Below, piece by piece: positions 1-6,766 of a stretch of DNA of 8,061 bases. Below the pieces are notes generated by a model. The model was not told the origin of the DNA. It saw nothing but the letters and a program-made list of their open reading frames with translations, and did no database searches. This DNA comes from DATDRS01 sp035291605. GTDB lineage: Bacteria > Chloroflexota > Anaerolineae > Anaerolineales > UBA6663. Every line of letters begins with the position of its first letter. Position 1 is the stretch's first letter. The translations under genes were made by a program, and so were the position numbers. The DNA lies in NCBI GenBank assembly GCA_035291605.1, contig DATDRS010000283.1:1-8061 (forward strand). Direction: 5' to 3'.

Positions 1-1
1 C

Positions 2-1345
2 AAGTTCGGCTCAATGCGGCAGGTGAGCGAGAAACTGGCCGCCCGCATCGGCCTGGAGAACCTGGCGCGCACCGCCGGGTATCCCGACCCGGTGCGGCTG
101 GAGTGGGCGATGGAAGCCCGCGCCGTTGCCGATCTGGCCCAGGGACCCAAGACGATCAAGGTGGGGGAGGTCAAAGTCTCGCTGGCGATTGGTGATCTCG
201 GCGAGCCACAATTGACGATCACCAGGGGCGGCAAACCGCTCAAATCCATCCCGGCGGGCATCAAGAAAGACCCGCGTGTCGTCGAACTTGTCGGGCGCAA
301 GCGTGAGGTCGAGCAGCAGAAGTCCCGTATGCGCCAATCCCTGGAATTGGCGATGTGCCGGGGCGATACGTTCACAGGCGCGGAGCTGCAGACGTTGCTT
401 GACCACCCGGTGCTCGCGCCGATGCTGGAACAATTGGTGTTCCTGGGGGATGGGCTGGCAGGCTATCCTGTAAAGCGTGGCAAGGCGTTAGAAGCACATG
501 ATGGCACACGGCGGCCTGTCCGGGCGAACACCGTGCTCCGCATCGCGCACCCCCACGATTTGCTCACCACGGGCGAGTGGCATCTCTGGCAGCGCGAGTG
601 CTTCGTCCACGAGCGCATTCAGCCGTTCAAGCAGGTGTTTCGAGAATTGTATGTGGTGACCCCAGCGGAGAAAGCCGAGGGCGCCATCTCGCACCGCTAT
701 GCCGGGCATCAGGTCAACCCACGACAGGCCTTCGCTCTGCTCACCTCGCGGGGTTGGGTGACGGTTCCTGAGGAGGGCGTGCGGCGCACCTTCCACGACG
801 AGGGATTATCTGCAAGGCTTACGTGCCTGAATGGCGCATTTACGCCCGCCGAGGTCGAGGGCCTGACCATCGAGGGCGCGGCCTTCACCCGGCCCGGCGA
901 GTGGAAGCCGCTCAACCTGTGTGACGTGCCACCGCGTGTGTTTAGCGAGGTGATGCGGGATGTGGATTTGGTCGTGAGCGTAGCCCACAGGGGCGGCGTG
1001 GACCCTGAGGCCAGCGCTTCCACCGTCGAGATGCGGGCTGCCCTCGTTCGCGAGACCTGCACATTACTGAAGATCGACAACGTCCGTCTGAACGGCGCGC
1101 ACGCGCTCGTGGATGGGCAATTGGGCCACTACTCGGTTCACCTGGGCAGCGCGGTCGTGCACCGCCAGCCAGGCGGGGCGCTGTGCATCGTCCCAGTTCA
1201 CAGCCAGCATCGAGGGCGGTTATTCCTGCCCTTCGCCGACGACGATCCGAAGACCGCAGAAGTGACGTCCAAGATTCTGTTGTTGGCGCGTGATAACGAG
1301 ATCAAAGACCCGACGATCCTGGAGCAAATTCTGGCCACACATTAG
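2..1345 (+). CDS. DUF4132 (MolR-like) domain protein, 3' part only
   Basis: The reading frame is open from the first bases of the window (KFGSM...), so the ATG at 14 is probably internal and the true start lies upstream. The visible 447 or so residues fit the C-terminal half of large DUF5724/DUF4132 proteins. A helical stretch rich in charged residues (KREVEQQKSRMRQSLELA) comes first. It is followed by the typical DUF4132 stretch with RIAHPHDLL, GEWHLWQRECF, IQPFKQVFRELYVV, the YAGHQVNPRQAFALL segment and RGWV. The end (GRLFLPFADDDPKTAEVTSKILLLA) is also family-like and looks intact. The biochemical role of the family is not established; the MolR name in E. coli comes from molybdate regulation work and should not be read as a function here. 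No membrane segment or signal peptide is visible. The next element downstream is a decayed insertion sequence on the other strand. I am fairly sure of the family and have no view on the substrate. Confidence 0.78.
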   Translation, partial: KFGSMRQVSEKLAARIGLENLARTAGYPDPVRLEWAMEARAVADLAQGPKTIKVGEVKVSLAIGDLGEPQLTITRGGKPLKSIPAGIKKDPRVVELVGRKREVEQQKSRMRQSLELAMCRGDTFTGAELQTLLDHPVLAPMLEQLVFLGDGLAGYPVKRGKALEAHDGTRRPVRANTVLRIAHPHDLLTTGEWHLWQRECFVHERIQPFKQVFRELYVVTPAEKAEGAISHRYAGHQVNPRQAFALLTSRGWVTVPEEGVRRTFHDEGLSARLTCLNGAFTPAEVEGLTIEGAAFTRPGEWKPLNLCDVPPRVFSEVMRDVDLVVSVAHRGGVDPEASASTVEMRAALVRETCTLLKIDNVRLNGAHALVDGQLGHYSVHLGSAVVHRQPGGALCIVPVHSQHRGRLFLPFADDDPKTAEVTSKILLLARDNEIKDPTILEQILATH

Positions 1346-2309
1346 CAAAAGGATCAACGGAGGACCATTGACGAACAGGCGGTGCAAATGGGGAAGCGCC
1401 ACCCGTCATTACATCTGCCACGGTCCCGGCGCTTGCCATTTCGCCCACATTTCTTGATTGGCGCGAGCAGCGTTGTGGTTGATAGCGAAATTCGCTGACT
1501 TGCGCGGCGTCGTATCGGATGAGATCATGCCAATCTTTCTCCGGGATGGCGGCGAGGATTTTCTTCACGGGCGCCGTTTGGTCGGGCGTAATTCCAAACG
1601 TGACCTGCCGTTTTTCGCACCCGGCGACGATCGTGTGGTCATATAATCCGCTAGCTGCACGGAGTTTTTTGGCGAGTTCCGCCGGCAGCCGCTTGAAGGT
1701 TTCGGTCAAACACCATTCCGCTTTCTTGGAAGTATGGGCATGCCCGCGCCGCAGGTGGCTGAACACCAATTCATCGGCTTCAGACCAAAAGGCAAAGAAC
1801 GGAGGATCGCCAATTTGCCCGTTATAAGCTTTGGTCGAACCTGGCTGGCGCGTCGAGACTGGCTCATAGAGGCTCGAATCCACATCGAGCGTGCAACACG
1901 CCCAGGTCTGTTGCGGGCGGATCCGCGCTTGTAACCGCGGATGAAAGCGCTTGAGATCATGAATGTCGCCGATGTCGAACTTCCGCAAAAACTCTCCGGC
2001 CGTGCTGGGAGCCAGTACCCGCTCCAGCCCCAACCCCTGCTCCGTCCCCACATCACCACGCAAGACGTTCAAATCCAACAGGCAACTCCCGCCCGCAATC
2101 AAGTTGTGGCTCAAACTCAAGACCGCTTCACTTTCCCGATGTCCGCATTCCCGTTGCTTGACGTGCAATGCCTCATCCAACAACTCGGCCACGCCCAAGC
2201 GGTCTGCCAACTCGCGCACCAGGATTAAACCCGCATGGTTACTCAAGGTCGTGTCCCGAAAACAGATGTTGAACTCGCCCGCTTTCCCGACTATACTTTG
2301 CTCGCTCAC
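1302..2309 (-). pseudogene. IS1380-family transposase, 3'-truncated and catalytically altered
   Basis: This is a DDE transposase of the IS1380 family, which moves its element by cutting and joining DNA. I chose the GTG at 2309 because it gives the usual MSEQSIVGKAGEFNICF beginning and has GGAGG 10 nt upstream; an ATG 48 nt further upstream adds non-family residues. Typical parts are the GHRESEAVLSLSHNLIAGG segment, LDVDSS (residues 141-146, first catalytic Asp probably D144), TKAYNGQIG (159-167) and LVFSHLRRG. The second catalytic Asp should sit in RADSGFYDH, but this copy reads RAASGLYDH. The codon for residue 219 (1653-1655) is GCT instead of GAT or GAC. Homology fades just after SEFRYQPQR and the remaining frame is unrelated sequence, ending at 1302 inside the 3' end of the DUF4132 gene. 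Intact relatives are around 450 residues and this frame has 335, so it is very unlikely to be active. Confidence 0.85.
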
Positions 2310-2390
2310 TTGTTGAGTGCCTCCAGTGCGGTGAAATGGCTGTCTCGCAACTCCCATTTTTACCGCATTTCGGAGGCTTTTTCATCCTAG
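1443..2390 (-). mobile_element. Truncated IS1380-family insertion sequence remnant
   Basis: The block is defined by the transposase homology it carries. Its 5' end lies just outside the GTG start at 2309. The outer edge near 2390 is a guess, based on the sequence starting CTAGGATGAAAAAGCC on the - strand. Recognisable homology stops near 1443-1480, so the 3' third of the element and its second terminal inverted repeat are missing. I could not identify a matched pair of terminal repeats or a target duplication. The element lies between the DUF4132 gene and the hydrolase operon and points against both. Both edges are approximate. Confidence 0.7.
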
Positions 2391-2425
2391 CTCACTGACC
2401 TTACCCGTGAATTCAGGGAGAAAAC

Positions 2426-3286
2426 ATGATGACAAAAAATAATCGGACAAAAATTACAGCACAAAAAACCGTAACCTCCAAAGATGGCACGAGCATTGCG
2501 TTTGAACAATCCGGCACAGGCCCGGCCCTCATCTTAGTGGAGGCCGCTTTAGCAGATCGCTCAGGCACCGCACAGCTGGCCAAACACTTGGCTGAACACT
2601 TCACCGTCATTAACTATGACCGCCGAGGCCGGGGCGAAAGCACGGACACCCAGCCCTATGCGGTCGAGCGCGAGGTTGAAGATGTCGAAGCTCTGATAGA
2701 TGCAACTGGCGGATCGGCCTTCGTGTTTGGTAGTTCCTCTGGCTCGGTCCTGGCTCTCGAAGCGTCGAGCAAGCTCGGTGGCAAGGTTAAGAAGCTGTTC
2801 ATGTACGAACCGCCGTTCATCATCGACCACGGTCACCCTCCGATGCCGGATGATTTTATTAAACAGGTCACCGAGCTCGTGTCGGCTGGCCGCCGAAACG
2901 ATGCGGTCAAGCTCTTCTTTACAAAAGGCATGGGCATTCCCGCCATAGCCGTCACGATGATGCGACTGCTCATGCCCGGGTGGTCAAAAATGGCGGGTAT
3001 GGCCCACACGCTGCCCTATGACCTTACGGTTCTGATAGGCACTCAAACGGGCAAACCATTGCCGGCCAAGCGCTGGGCCTCCGCCACAGCGCCGACCCTG
3101 GTGGTGGTCGGGGGTAAGAGCGAAGCATTTTTCCACGCCGGCGCCAAGGCGCTCGCTGGCTTACTTCCCGATGCACAATACCGCGCCCTCGAAGGCCGGG
3201 ACCACTCTGCGGTTCTTATGGCTTCCAAAGCCATTGCTGATGCGGTTGAGGAATTCTTTCTAAACCAACTGGAGAAACGACCATGA
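2426..3286 (+). CDS. Alpha/beta hydrolase, non-canonical oxyanion loop
   Basis: A 286-residue cytosolic alpha/beta-fold hydrolase. AGGGAG lies 5 nt before the first ATG, and a second ATG follows directly. The fold is shown by ALILVEAAL (strand 3 and loop), the VINYDRRGRGES strand-4 signature (residues 61-72), the nucleophile elbow VFGSSSG (S104 in G-S-S-S-G) and the late EGRDHS motif with probable catalytic H260. The acid after strand 7 (APTLVVVGGKSEAFF) is probably E233, though it is not certain. The usual HG at the oxyanion loop is replaced by VEAALADRS, a variation typical of one group of small bacterial hydrolases. The substrate is unknown; ester hydrolysis is a guess from fold. Its stop codon overlaps the ATG of the next gene, so the two are probably translated together. 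It starts about 36 bp beyond the estimated edge of the insertion sequence relic, whose insertion may have separated it from its original promoter. Confidence 0.88.
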   Translation: MMTKNNRTKITAQKTVTSKDGTSIAFEQSGTGPALILVEAALADRSGTAQLAKHLAEHFTVINYDRRGRGESTDTQPYAVEREVEDVEALIDATGGSAFVFGSSSGSVLALEASSKLGGKVKKLFMYEPPFIIDHGHPPMPDDFIKQVTELVSAGRRNDAVKLFFTKGMGIPAIAVTMMRLLMPGWSKMAGMAHTLPYDLTVLIGTQTGKPLPAKRWASATAPTLVVVGGKSEAFFHAGAKALAGLLPDAQYRALEGRDHSAVLMASKAIADAVEEFFLNQLEKRP

Positions 3287-3738
3287 CAGACAATAACTAC
3301 ACCCAAGCTGAACAGCAGCCACCCGAGCCCAATCCCGACCTCAAAAGCCTGGATAGATTGGTCGGTACGTGGAAACAATCCGGAGGCATAGAAGGGGAAA
3401 TTACCTATGAGTGGACGGAAGGCGGCTTTTTCCTGATCCAGCGTGTTGACCTTGAGCATGACGGACACAAGATCAAGGGCCTGGAGATCATCGGACATCT
3501 CCAGGCATTTGGAGAAGAGCCAGGCAAGGACATAAAATCACGCTTCTACAGCTTTCTGGATGGCATGACCCTCGATTACGTGTATGAAGTAGACGGTAAT
3601 ACCCTAACGATTTGGGGCGGAGAGAAGGGCTCTCCGGCCTACTACAAGGGCGAGTTTAGCGACGATGGCAACACCCTGTCCGGCGGCTGGGTATATCCAG
3701 GTGGCGGGTATGAGGCGACCATGACCAGGGTCAAGTAG
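3283..3738 (+). CDS. DUF1579-like (possible calycin fold) small protein
   Basis: A 151-residue soluble protein with no signal peptide. The visible pattern is LDRLVGTWKQSG (residues 23-34), then ITYEWTEGGFFLIQ (40-53), IKGLEIIGH (64-72), LDYVYEVDGNTLTIWGG (97-113) and FSDDGNTLSGGWVYPGGGY. This is an alternating run of short strands with a GTW motif near the start, as in DUF1579 and lipocalin-like (calycin) proteins that form a beta barrel and may bind a small ligand. The family link is from pattern memory and the function is unknown. The ATG overlaps the TGA of the upstream hydrolase (ATGA at 3283-3286), strong evidence of translational coupling and probable shared function. A ligand-binding partner for the hydrolase is possible but unproven. 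The next gene begins 25 bp after the stop. Confidence 0.82.
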   Translation: MTDNNYTQAEQQPPEPNPDLKSLDRLVGTWKQSGGIEGEITYEWTEGGFFLIQRVDLEHDGHKIKGLEIIGHLQAFGEEPGKDIKSRFYSFLDGMTLDYVYEVDGNTLTIWGGEKGSPAYYKGEFSDDGNTLSGGWVYPGGGYEATMTRVK

Positions 3739-3763
3739 GCGTGACGGTCCGCGTTGAATATAT

Positions 3764-4522
3764 ATGCGTATTGCGGTGTTCTCGGACATACACGGCAACG
3801 GCCTGGCGCTGGAGGCGGTGTTGGCCGATATCCAAGCCAAAGCCCCCGACCGCCTGGTGTGCCTGGGCGATGCGATTCAAGGCGGGCCGCAACCCGCGCA
3901 GGTCGTGCGCCGTTTGCGCGAACTGCAATGCCCGGTGGTCATGGGCAACGCCGATGCCTGGCTGCTCACCGGCGAGGGGACCGGAGACGAGGTCATCACC
4001 AGCGAACGCCTGCAGGCGATGAATGAGGTGCGCCGTTGGACACTGGCGCAGTTGTCCAGCGACGATCTCGCGTTTATGGCTGCGTTTCAGCCCACGGTTG
4101 AACTTGCTCTGGATCTAGACGACAAATTTACGCTACTGGCGTATCACGGCTCGCCGAAATCGTTTGATGACGTTATCCTCCCCGACATTGCCCAAGATAA
4201 ACTGGCCGAATATCTACATGGTCACACGGCGGATATCTATTGTGGCGGCCATACGCACGTGCAGTTTGTGCGCCGCGTCGGCGCTGGGCCGCAGGTGCAC
4301 TTCAACCCGGGCAGTGTGGGTCTGGCGTATTCGCATCATCAGCCCGACCAGGGTTTCCAGGTGGATCATTGGGCAGAGTACGCCATGCTGACCGTTGACG
4401 ACCACCGGCTGGCGCTCGAATTTCATCGCGTGCCGTTGGATGTGACCGCGTTGATGACGATCTACCAGCACAGCGGCCGTCCACATTCCGCCTCGGCGAT
4501 GGCTCAGTATCGCGGTCGCTGA
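3764..4522 (+). CDS. Calcineurin-like metallophosphoesterase
   Basis: A 252-residue cytosolic metallophosphoesterase of the YfcE/MJ0936-like type, which uses two metal ions to hydrolyse phosphoesters. All metal-binding motifs are present in order: SDIHGN (D8, H10), LGDAIQGGP (D36), MGNAD (N62), YHGSP (H128) and GGHTHVQF (H163, H165), followed by HFNPGSVGLAY, the usual product-loop motif. The ATG at 3764 is chosen because MRIAVFSDIHGN is the standard family beginning; the ribosome site in front of it is weak. The substrate cannot be told from sequence, since members act on phosphodiesters, nucleotides or unknown targets. It lies 25 bp after the DUF1579-like gene and 24 bp before the sigma factor gene, so all may be on one transcript. 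Nothing is damaged and the length is normal. Confidence 0.92.
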   Translation: MRIAVFSDIHGNGLALEAVLADIQAKAPDRLVCLGDAIQGGPQPAQVVRRLRELQCPVVMGNADAWLLTGEGTGDEVITSERLQAMNEVRRWTLAQLSSDDLAFMAAFQPTVELALDLDDKFTLLAYHGSPKSFDDVILPDIAQDKLAEYLHGHTADIYCGGHTHVQFVRRVGAGPQVHFNPGSVGLAYSHHQPDQGFQVDHWAEYAMLTVDDHRLALEFHRVPLDVTALMTIYQHSGRPHSASAMAQYRGR

Positions 4523-4546
4523 CGATGTAACCCCAAAGGAATCTAA

Positions 4547-5803
4547 ATGACGAGCGGGCACACCGCCGAGCAGATGCGCGAGATTCTGGAGGACATCTAT
4601 CAGGCCGAGTCGCGCCGCATCCTCGCCACCCTGATCCGCCTGCTCGGCGATTTCGACCTGGCGGAGGACGCACTGCACGACGCCTTCAGAGTGGCGATGG
4701 AGCAATGGCCGCGGGAGGGTATCCCCGCCAATCCTCGAACCTGGCTCGTTTCGGTTGGTCGCTTCAAGGCCATTGACGCCCTGCGCCGTCGCGCCCGGTT
4801 CGACGCCCCGCTGGAGGAGATCGCCGAGCGACTCGACCGCGACAAGAGCAACGCCGTCGGGCAGGACGAGGATGACATCGAGGACGACCGGCTGCGGCTG
4901 ATCTTCACCTGCTGTCATCCCGCCCTGCCGCCGGACGCCCGCGCGGCGCTGACGCTGCGCGAGGTCTGTGGGCTTACGACCGAGGCGATCGCGCACGCCT
5001 TCCTCACCAGCCCACCCACGCTGGCCCAGCGCATCGTGCGCGCCAAGACCAAAATTCGCGACGCGCGCATACCCTATGAGGTGCCATCGCGGGCAGAGCT
5101 ACCCGACCGGCTGGAGGCCGTGCTCCAGGTGATCTACCTGGTGTTCAACGAAGGATACTCCGCCTCATCGGGTGAGTCGCTGACGCGCCCCGATCTCTCC
5201 GGTGAGGCGATCCGCCTGGGGCGGCTGCTGGTCGAGTTGTTGCCGGAGCCGGAGGCTGTGGGACTCCTCGCGTTGATGCTACTGCACGAATCTCGCCGCG
5301 CGGCACGCGCCTCGCCGGAGGGCGACCTAATTCTGCTGAAGGATCAAGACCGCTCGCTCTGGAACCGGGAACAGATCGCGGAAGGGATCGCGCTGGTGGA
5401 GCGGGCGCTGTTGCCGCGCCGATTTGGCCTATATACCCTTCAGGCCGCCATCGCGGCGGTGCATGCGGCAGCGCCCACCGTCGCCGCCACGGACTGGGTC
5501 CAGATTGTTGGCTTGTACGACCTGCTGGTGCAGGCGGCCCCGTCACCCGTCGTCGAGTTGAACCGCGCCGTGGCAGTGGCGATGCGCGATGGCCCGTCAG
5601 TTGGTCTGAGCTTGATTGACGCCATCCTGACACGCGGCGACCTGACCAACTATTACCTGGCGCACGCGGCGCGCGCGGAACTCTGCCGACGGTTGGGCAG
5701 AACGGCGGAAGCCCAAGCCTCCTACCAACGGGCGTTGGGCCTCACGCAACAGGAGCCGGAGCGGCGGTTTCTTGAGCGCCGGATGGGCGGCTTATTGGGC
5801 TGA
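4547..5803 (+). CDS. ECF sigma factor, ECF42 type (DUF6596, TPR-like extension)
   Basis: A 418-residue RNA polymerase sigma-70 family factor, twice the length of a simple ECF sigma factor. Region 2 spans about residues 15-85 (LLGDFDLAEDALHDAF at 32-47, NPRTWLVSVGRFKAIDALRR at 62-81). Region 4 spans about 113-171 (LRLIFTCCHPALPPDARAAL, then TTEAIAHAFLTSPPTLAQRI and RAKTKIR). The rest is the ECF42 C-terminal extension, with the hallmark YLVFNEGYSASSG (197-209), VELNRAVAVAM (336-346) and a TPR-like pair of helices at about 369-402 (AHAARAELCRRLGRTAEAQ...). ECF42 factors are encoded beside DGPF-protein genes and lack a classical anti-sigma partner; the extension is thought to control or assist activity. 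Both expected DGPF genes follow here. AAGGA lies 8 nt before the ATG. I found no ECF42-type promoter in front of this gene itself, so it may be transcribed with the genes upstream. Confidence 0.94.
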   Translation: MTSGHTAEQMREILEDIYQAESRRILATLIRLLGDFDLAEDALHDAFRVAMEQWPREGIPANPRTWLVSVGRFKAIDALRRRARFDAPLEEIAERLDRDKSNAVGQDEDDIEDDRLRLIFTCCHPALPPDARAALTLREVCGLTTEAIAHAFLTSPPTLAQRIVRAKTKIRDARIPYEVPSRAELPDRLEAVLQVIYLVFNEGYSASSGESLTRPDLSGEAIRLGRLLVELLPEPEAVGLLALMLLHESRRAARASPEGDLILLKDQDRSLWNREQIAEGIALVERALLPRRFGLYTLQAAIAAVHAAAPTVAATDWVQIVGLYDLLVQAAPSPVVELNRAVAVAMRDGPSVGLSLIDAILTRGDLTNYYLAHAARAELCRRLGRTAEAQASYQRALGLTQQEPERRFLERRMGGLLG

Positions 5804-5842
5804 ACCGGCGAACGCAGGATTCTCAAAATTTGGTGGGCTCGT

Positions 5843-5869
5843 TGTCGAATTTGGGCTTCGTCAAACGAT
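5843..5869 (+). promoter_or_regulatory. Predicted ECF42-dependent promoter of the DGPF genes
   Basis: TGTCGA at 5843-5848 and CGAT at 5866-5869 are separated by 17 bp. This fits the promoter signature I recall for ECF42 factors (-35 TGTCGA, -10 CGAT or CGAC). It sits in the 151-bp gap between the sigma gene and the first DGPF gene, giving a leader of roughly 80 nt. The other two + strand TGTCGA copies I found (1973 and 2683) have no CGAT or CGAC at this spacing and lie inside genes. The consensus is from memory of the literature and no experiment supports this site. Confidence 0.65.
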
Positions 5870-5954
5870 TATTGATTATCAACCACAGAGTCATGGCTCA
5901 CTCGCCGGTCGAGGCCTGCGAAAGCCCGGCTCCCAACCATAAGGAGAAACGAAC

Positions 5955-6308
5955 ATGCAATTCCTAGTCTACGATCCCAACTACAACCCAGAGACAGTGG
6001 CTCCCCCGACCCCGGAGCTTATGGCCGAGATGGGCAAGTTTATTGGGGAGGCGATGCAGGCCGGCGTGTTGGTCACAACGGGCGCGCTCCAGCCGAAGGG
6101 CACGCGCCTCCGGCTCTCGGGTGGGAAATTCACTGTGACCGATGGGCCGTTCATTGAGCTGAAGGAACTGATGGGCGGCTGGGCGGTGCTTCGGGCGAAT
6201 TCGTTGGAAGAGGCCATCGAATGGTGCAAGCGCTTCCGAAACATCGTCGGGGATGGCGAGTCTGAGATCGTCCAAGTGTTCGGGCCGGAGGATGCTGGCC
6301 CTCAGTAA
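5955..6308 (+). CDS. YCII-related (DGPF domain) protein
   Basis: A 117-residue soluble protein of the YCII-related family (PF03795), a small ferredoxin-like fold whose enzymatic role is mostly unknown. The naming motif is intact: FTVTDGPFIELKE, with DGPF at residues 63-66. Other family marks are MQFLVYDPNY at the start, VLVTTGALQP (38-47), the GGWAVLRANSLEEAIEWCKRF strand-helix (74-94) and EIVQVFGPED at the end. The ATG has an excellent AAGGAG at 5941-5946, 8 nt upstream. It is the first gene after the ECF42 sigma factor and behind a predicted ECF42 promoter, so it is the likely main target of that factor. Proteins of this group are proposed to act in stress-related or secondary metabolism, but this has not been settled. 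Confidence 0.93.
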   Translation: MQFLVYDPNYNPETVAPPTPELMAEMGKFIGEAMQAGVLVTTGALQPKGTRLRLSGGKFTVTDGPFIELKELMGGWAVLRANSLEEAIEWCKRFRNIVGDGESEIVQVFGPEDAGPQ

Positions 6309-6358
6309 TGGCTTCCGCGACGCATTACGCAATCAACGCGGTCTAGCGGCCCGAGTCG

Positions 6359-6382
6359 GGCATCCCAGACAACCGGGGTGCC
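6359..6382 (+). promoter_or_regulatory. Hairpin in the leader between the two DGPF genes
   Basis: GGCATCCC (6359-6366) can pair with GGGGTGCC (6375-6382) around an 8-nt loop, with one G-T (G-U in RNA) pair in the stem. It overlaps a 13-nt palindrome (GCCCGAGTCGGGC, 6349-6361), so the two structures exclude each other. No T-run follows, so it is not an intrinsic terminator. It could hide the GGGG that might serve the upstream ATG at 6389, or stabilise the message. A chance fold is possible. Confidence 0.35.
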
Positions 6383-6409
6383 TGACTCATGGTCACCGTA
6401 AAGAAAAGC

Positions 6410-6766
6410 ATGAAGTATTTATTTCTGGCTTATGAAGACGAGAAACAGTTGGAGGTCATGTCCACCAGCGAACGCGAGACCTTCGAGAGCGCGTGCCGGG
6501 CCAACGACGAGATGCTCCGGCAGAGCGGTCATCTACTCGCCGTGGAGGGTCTCCAAAGCAGTCGCACCGCCACCACGGTACGGGTCAGGAACGGTAAGGT
6601 ATCCGTCATCGCTGGCCCGTTCGTCGAGACGAACGAACAGCTTATCGGGCTTTTCTTCATCAACGCCAGGGACCTGAACGAAGCCATCCATCTGGCCTCA
6701 AAGATGCCGCAAGCGCGAGGCGGCCCCATCGAGGTGAGGCCGATGATGGGGTTCGACCAGCAGTAA
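6410..6766 (+). CDS. YCII-related (DGPF-like) protein, second copy, AGPF variant
   Basis: A second YCII-related protein of 118 residues from the ATG at 6410, chosen because MKYLFLAYEDEKQLE is the usual family beginning. An ATG at 6389 would add MVTVKKS and has GGGG 10 nt upstream, so that start is also possible. Visible family features are LAVEGLQSSRTATTVRVRNGKVSVIAGPFVETNEQLIGLFFINARDLNEAIHLA, described here by its parts: EGLQ (residues 46-49), the glycine-rich AGPF at 68-71, and the strand-helix after it. The usual DGPF Asp is Ala here (codon GCT). It is clearly diverged from the protein 101 bp upstream, so it is an old paralogue rather than a recent duplicate. It probably shares the same ECF42-driven transcript. 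Function unknown. Confidence 0.88.
   Translation: MKYLFLAYEDEKQLEVMSTSERETFESACRANDEMLRQSGHLLAVEGLQSSRTATTVRVRNGKVSVIAGPFVETNEQLIGLFFINARDLNEAIHLASKMPQARGGPIEVRPMMGFDQQ

Noticed and set aside
1346..1380. Possible second terminal repeat of the insertion sequence (AGGAT near 1350)
   Set aside because: Only five bases match the outer sequence near 2390, which is no better than chance.
1963..2316. 117-residue + strand frame opposite the transposase
   Set aside because: It is antisense to clear transposase homology and has no features of its own.
2341..2367. TGTCTC then CGCA 17 bp later, as an ECF42 promoter before the first hydrolase
   Set aside because: The -35 box has one mismatch and the -10 box only two of four bases, and it lies inside the insertion sequence relic.
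4214..4996. 260-residue open frame on the - strand across the phosphoesterase and sigma genes
   Set aside because: It lies opposite two genes with clear motifs, its protein shows no family features, and it spans the gap between them; it is a shadow of GC-rich codon use.
5145..5633. 162-residue open frame on the - strand inside the sigma gene
   Set aside because: It is rich in Arg, Pro, Ser and Ala with no motif, typical of an antisense shadow of a GC-rich gene.
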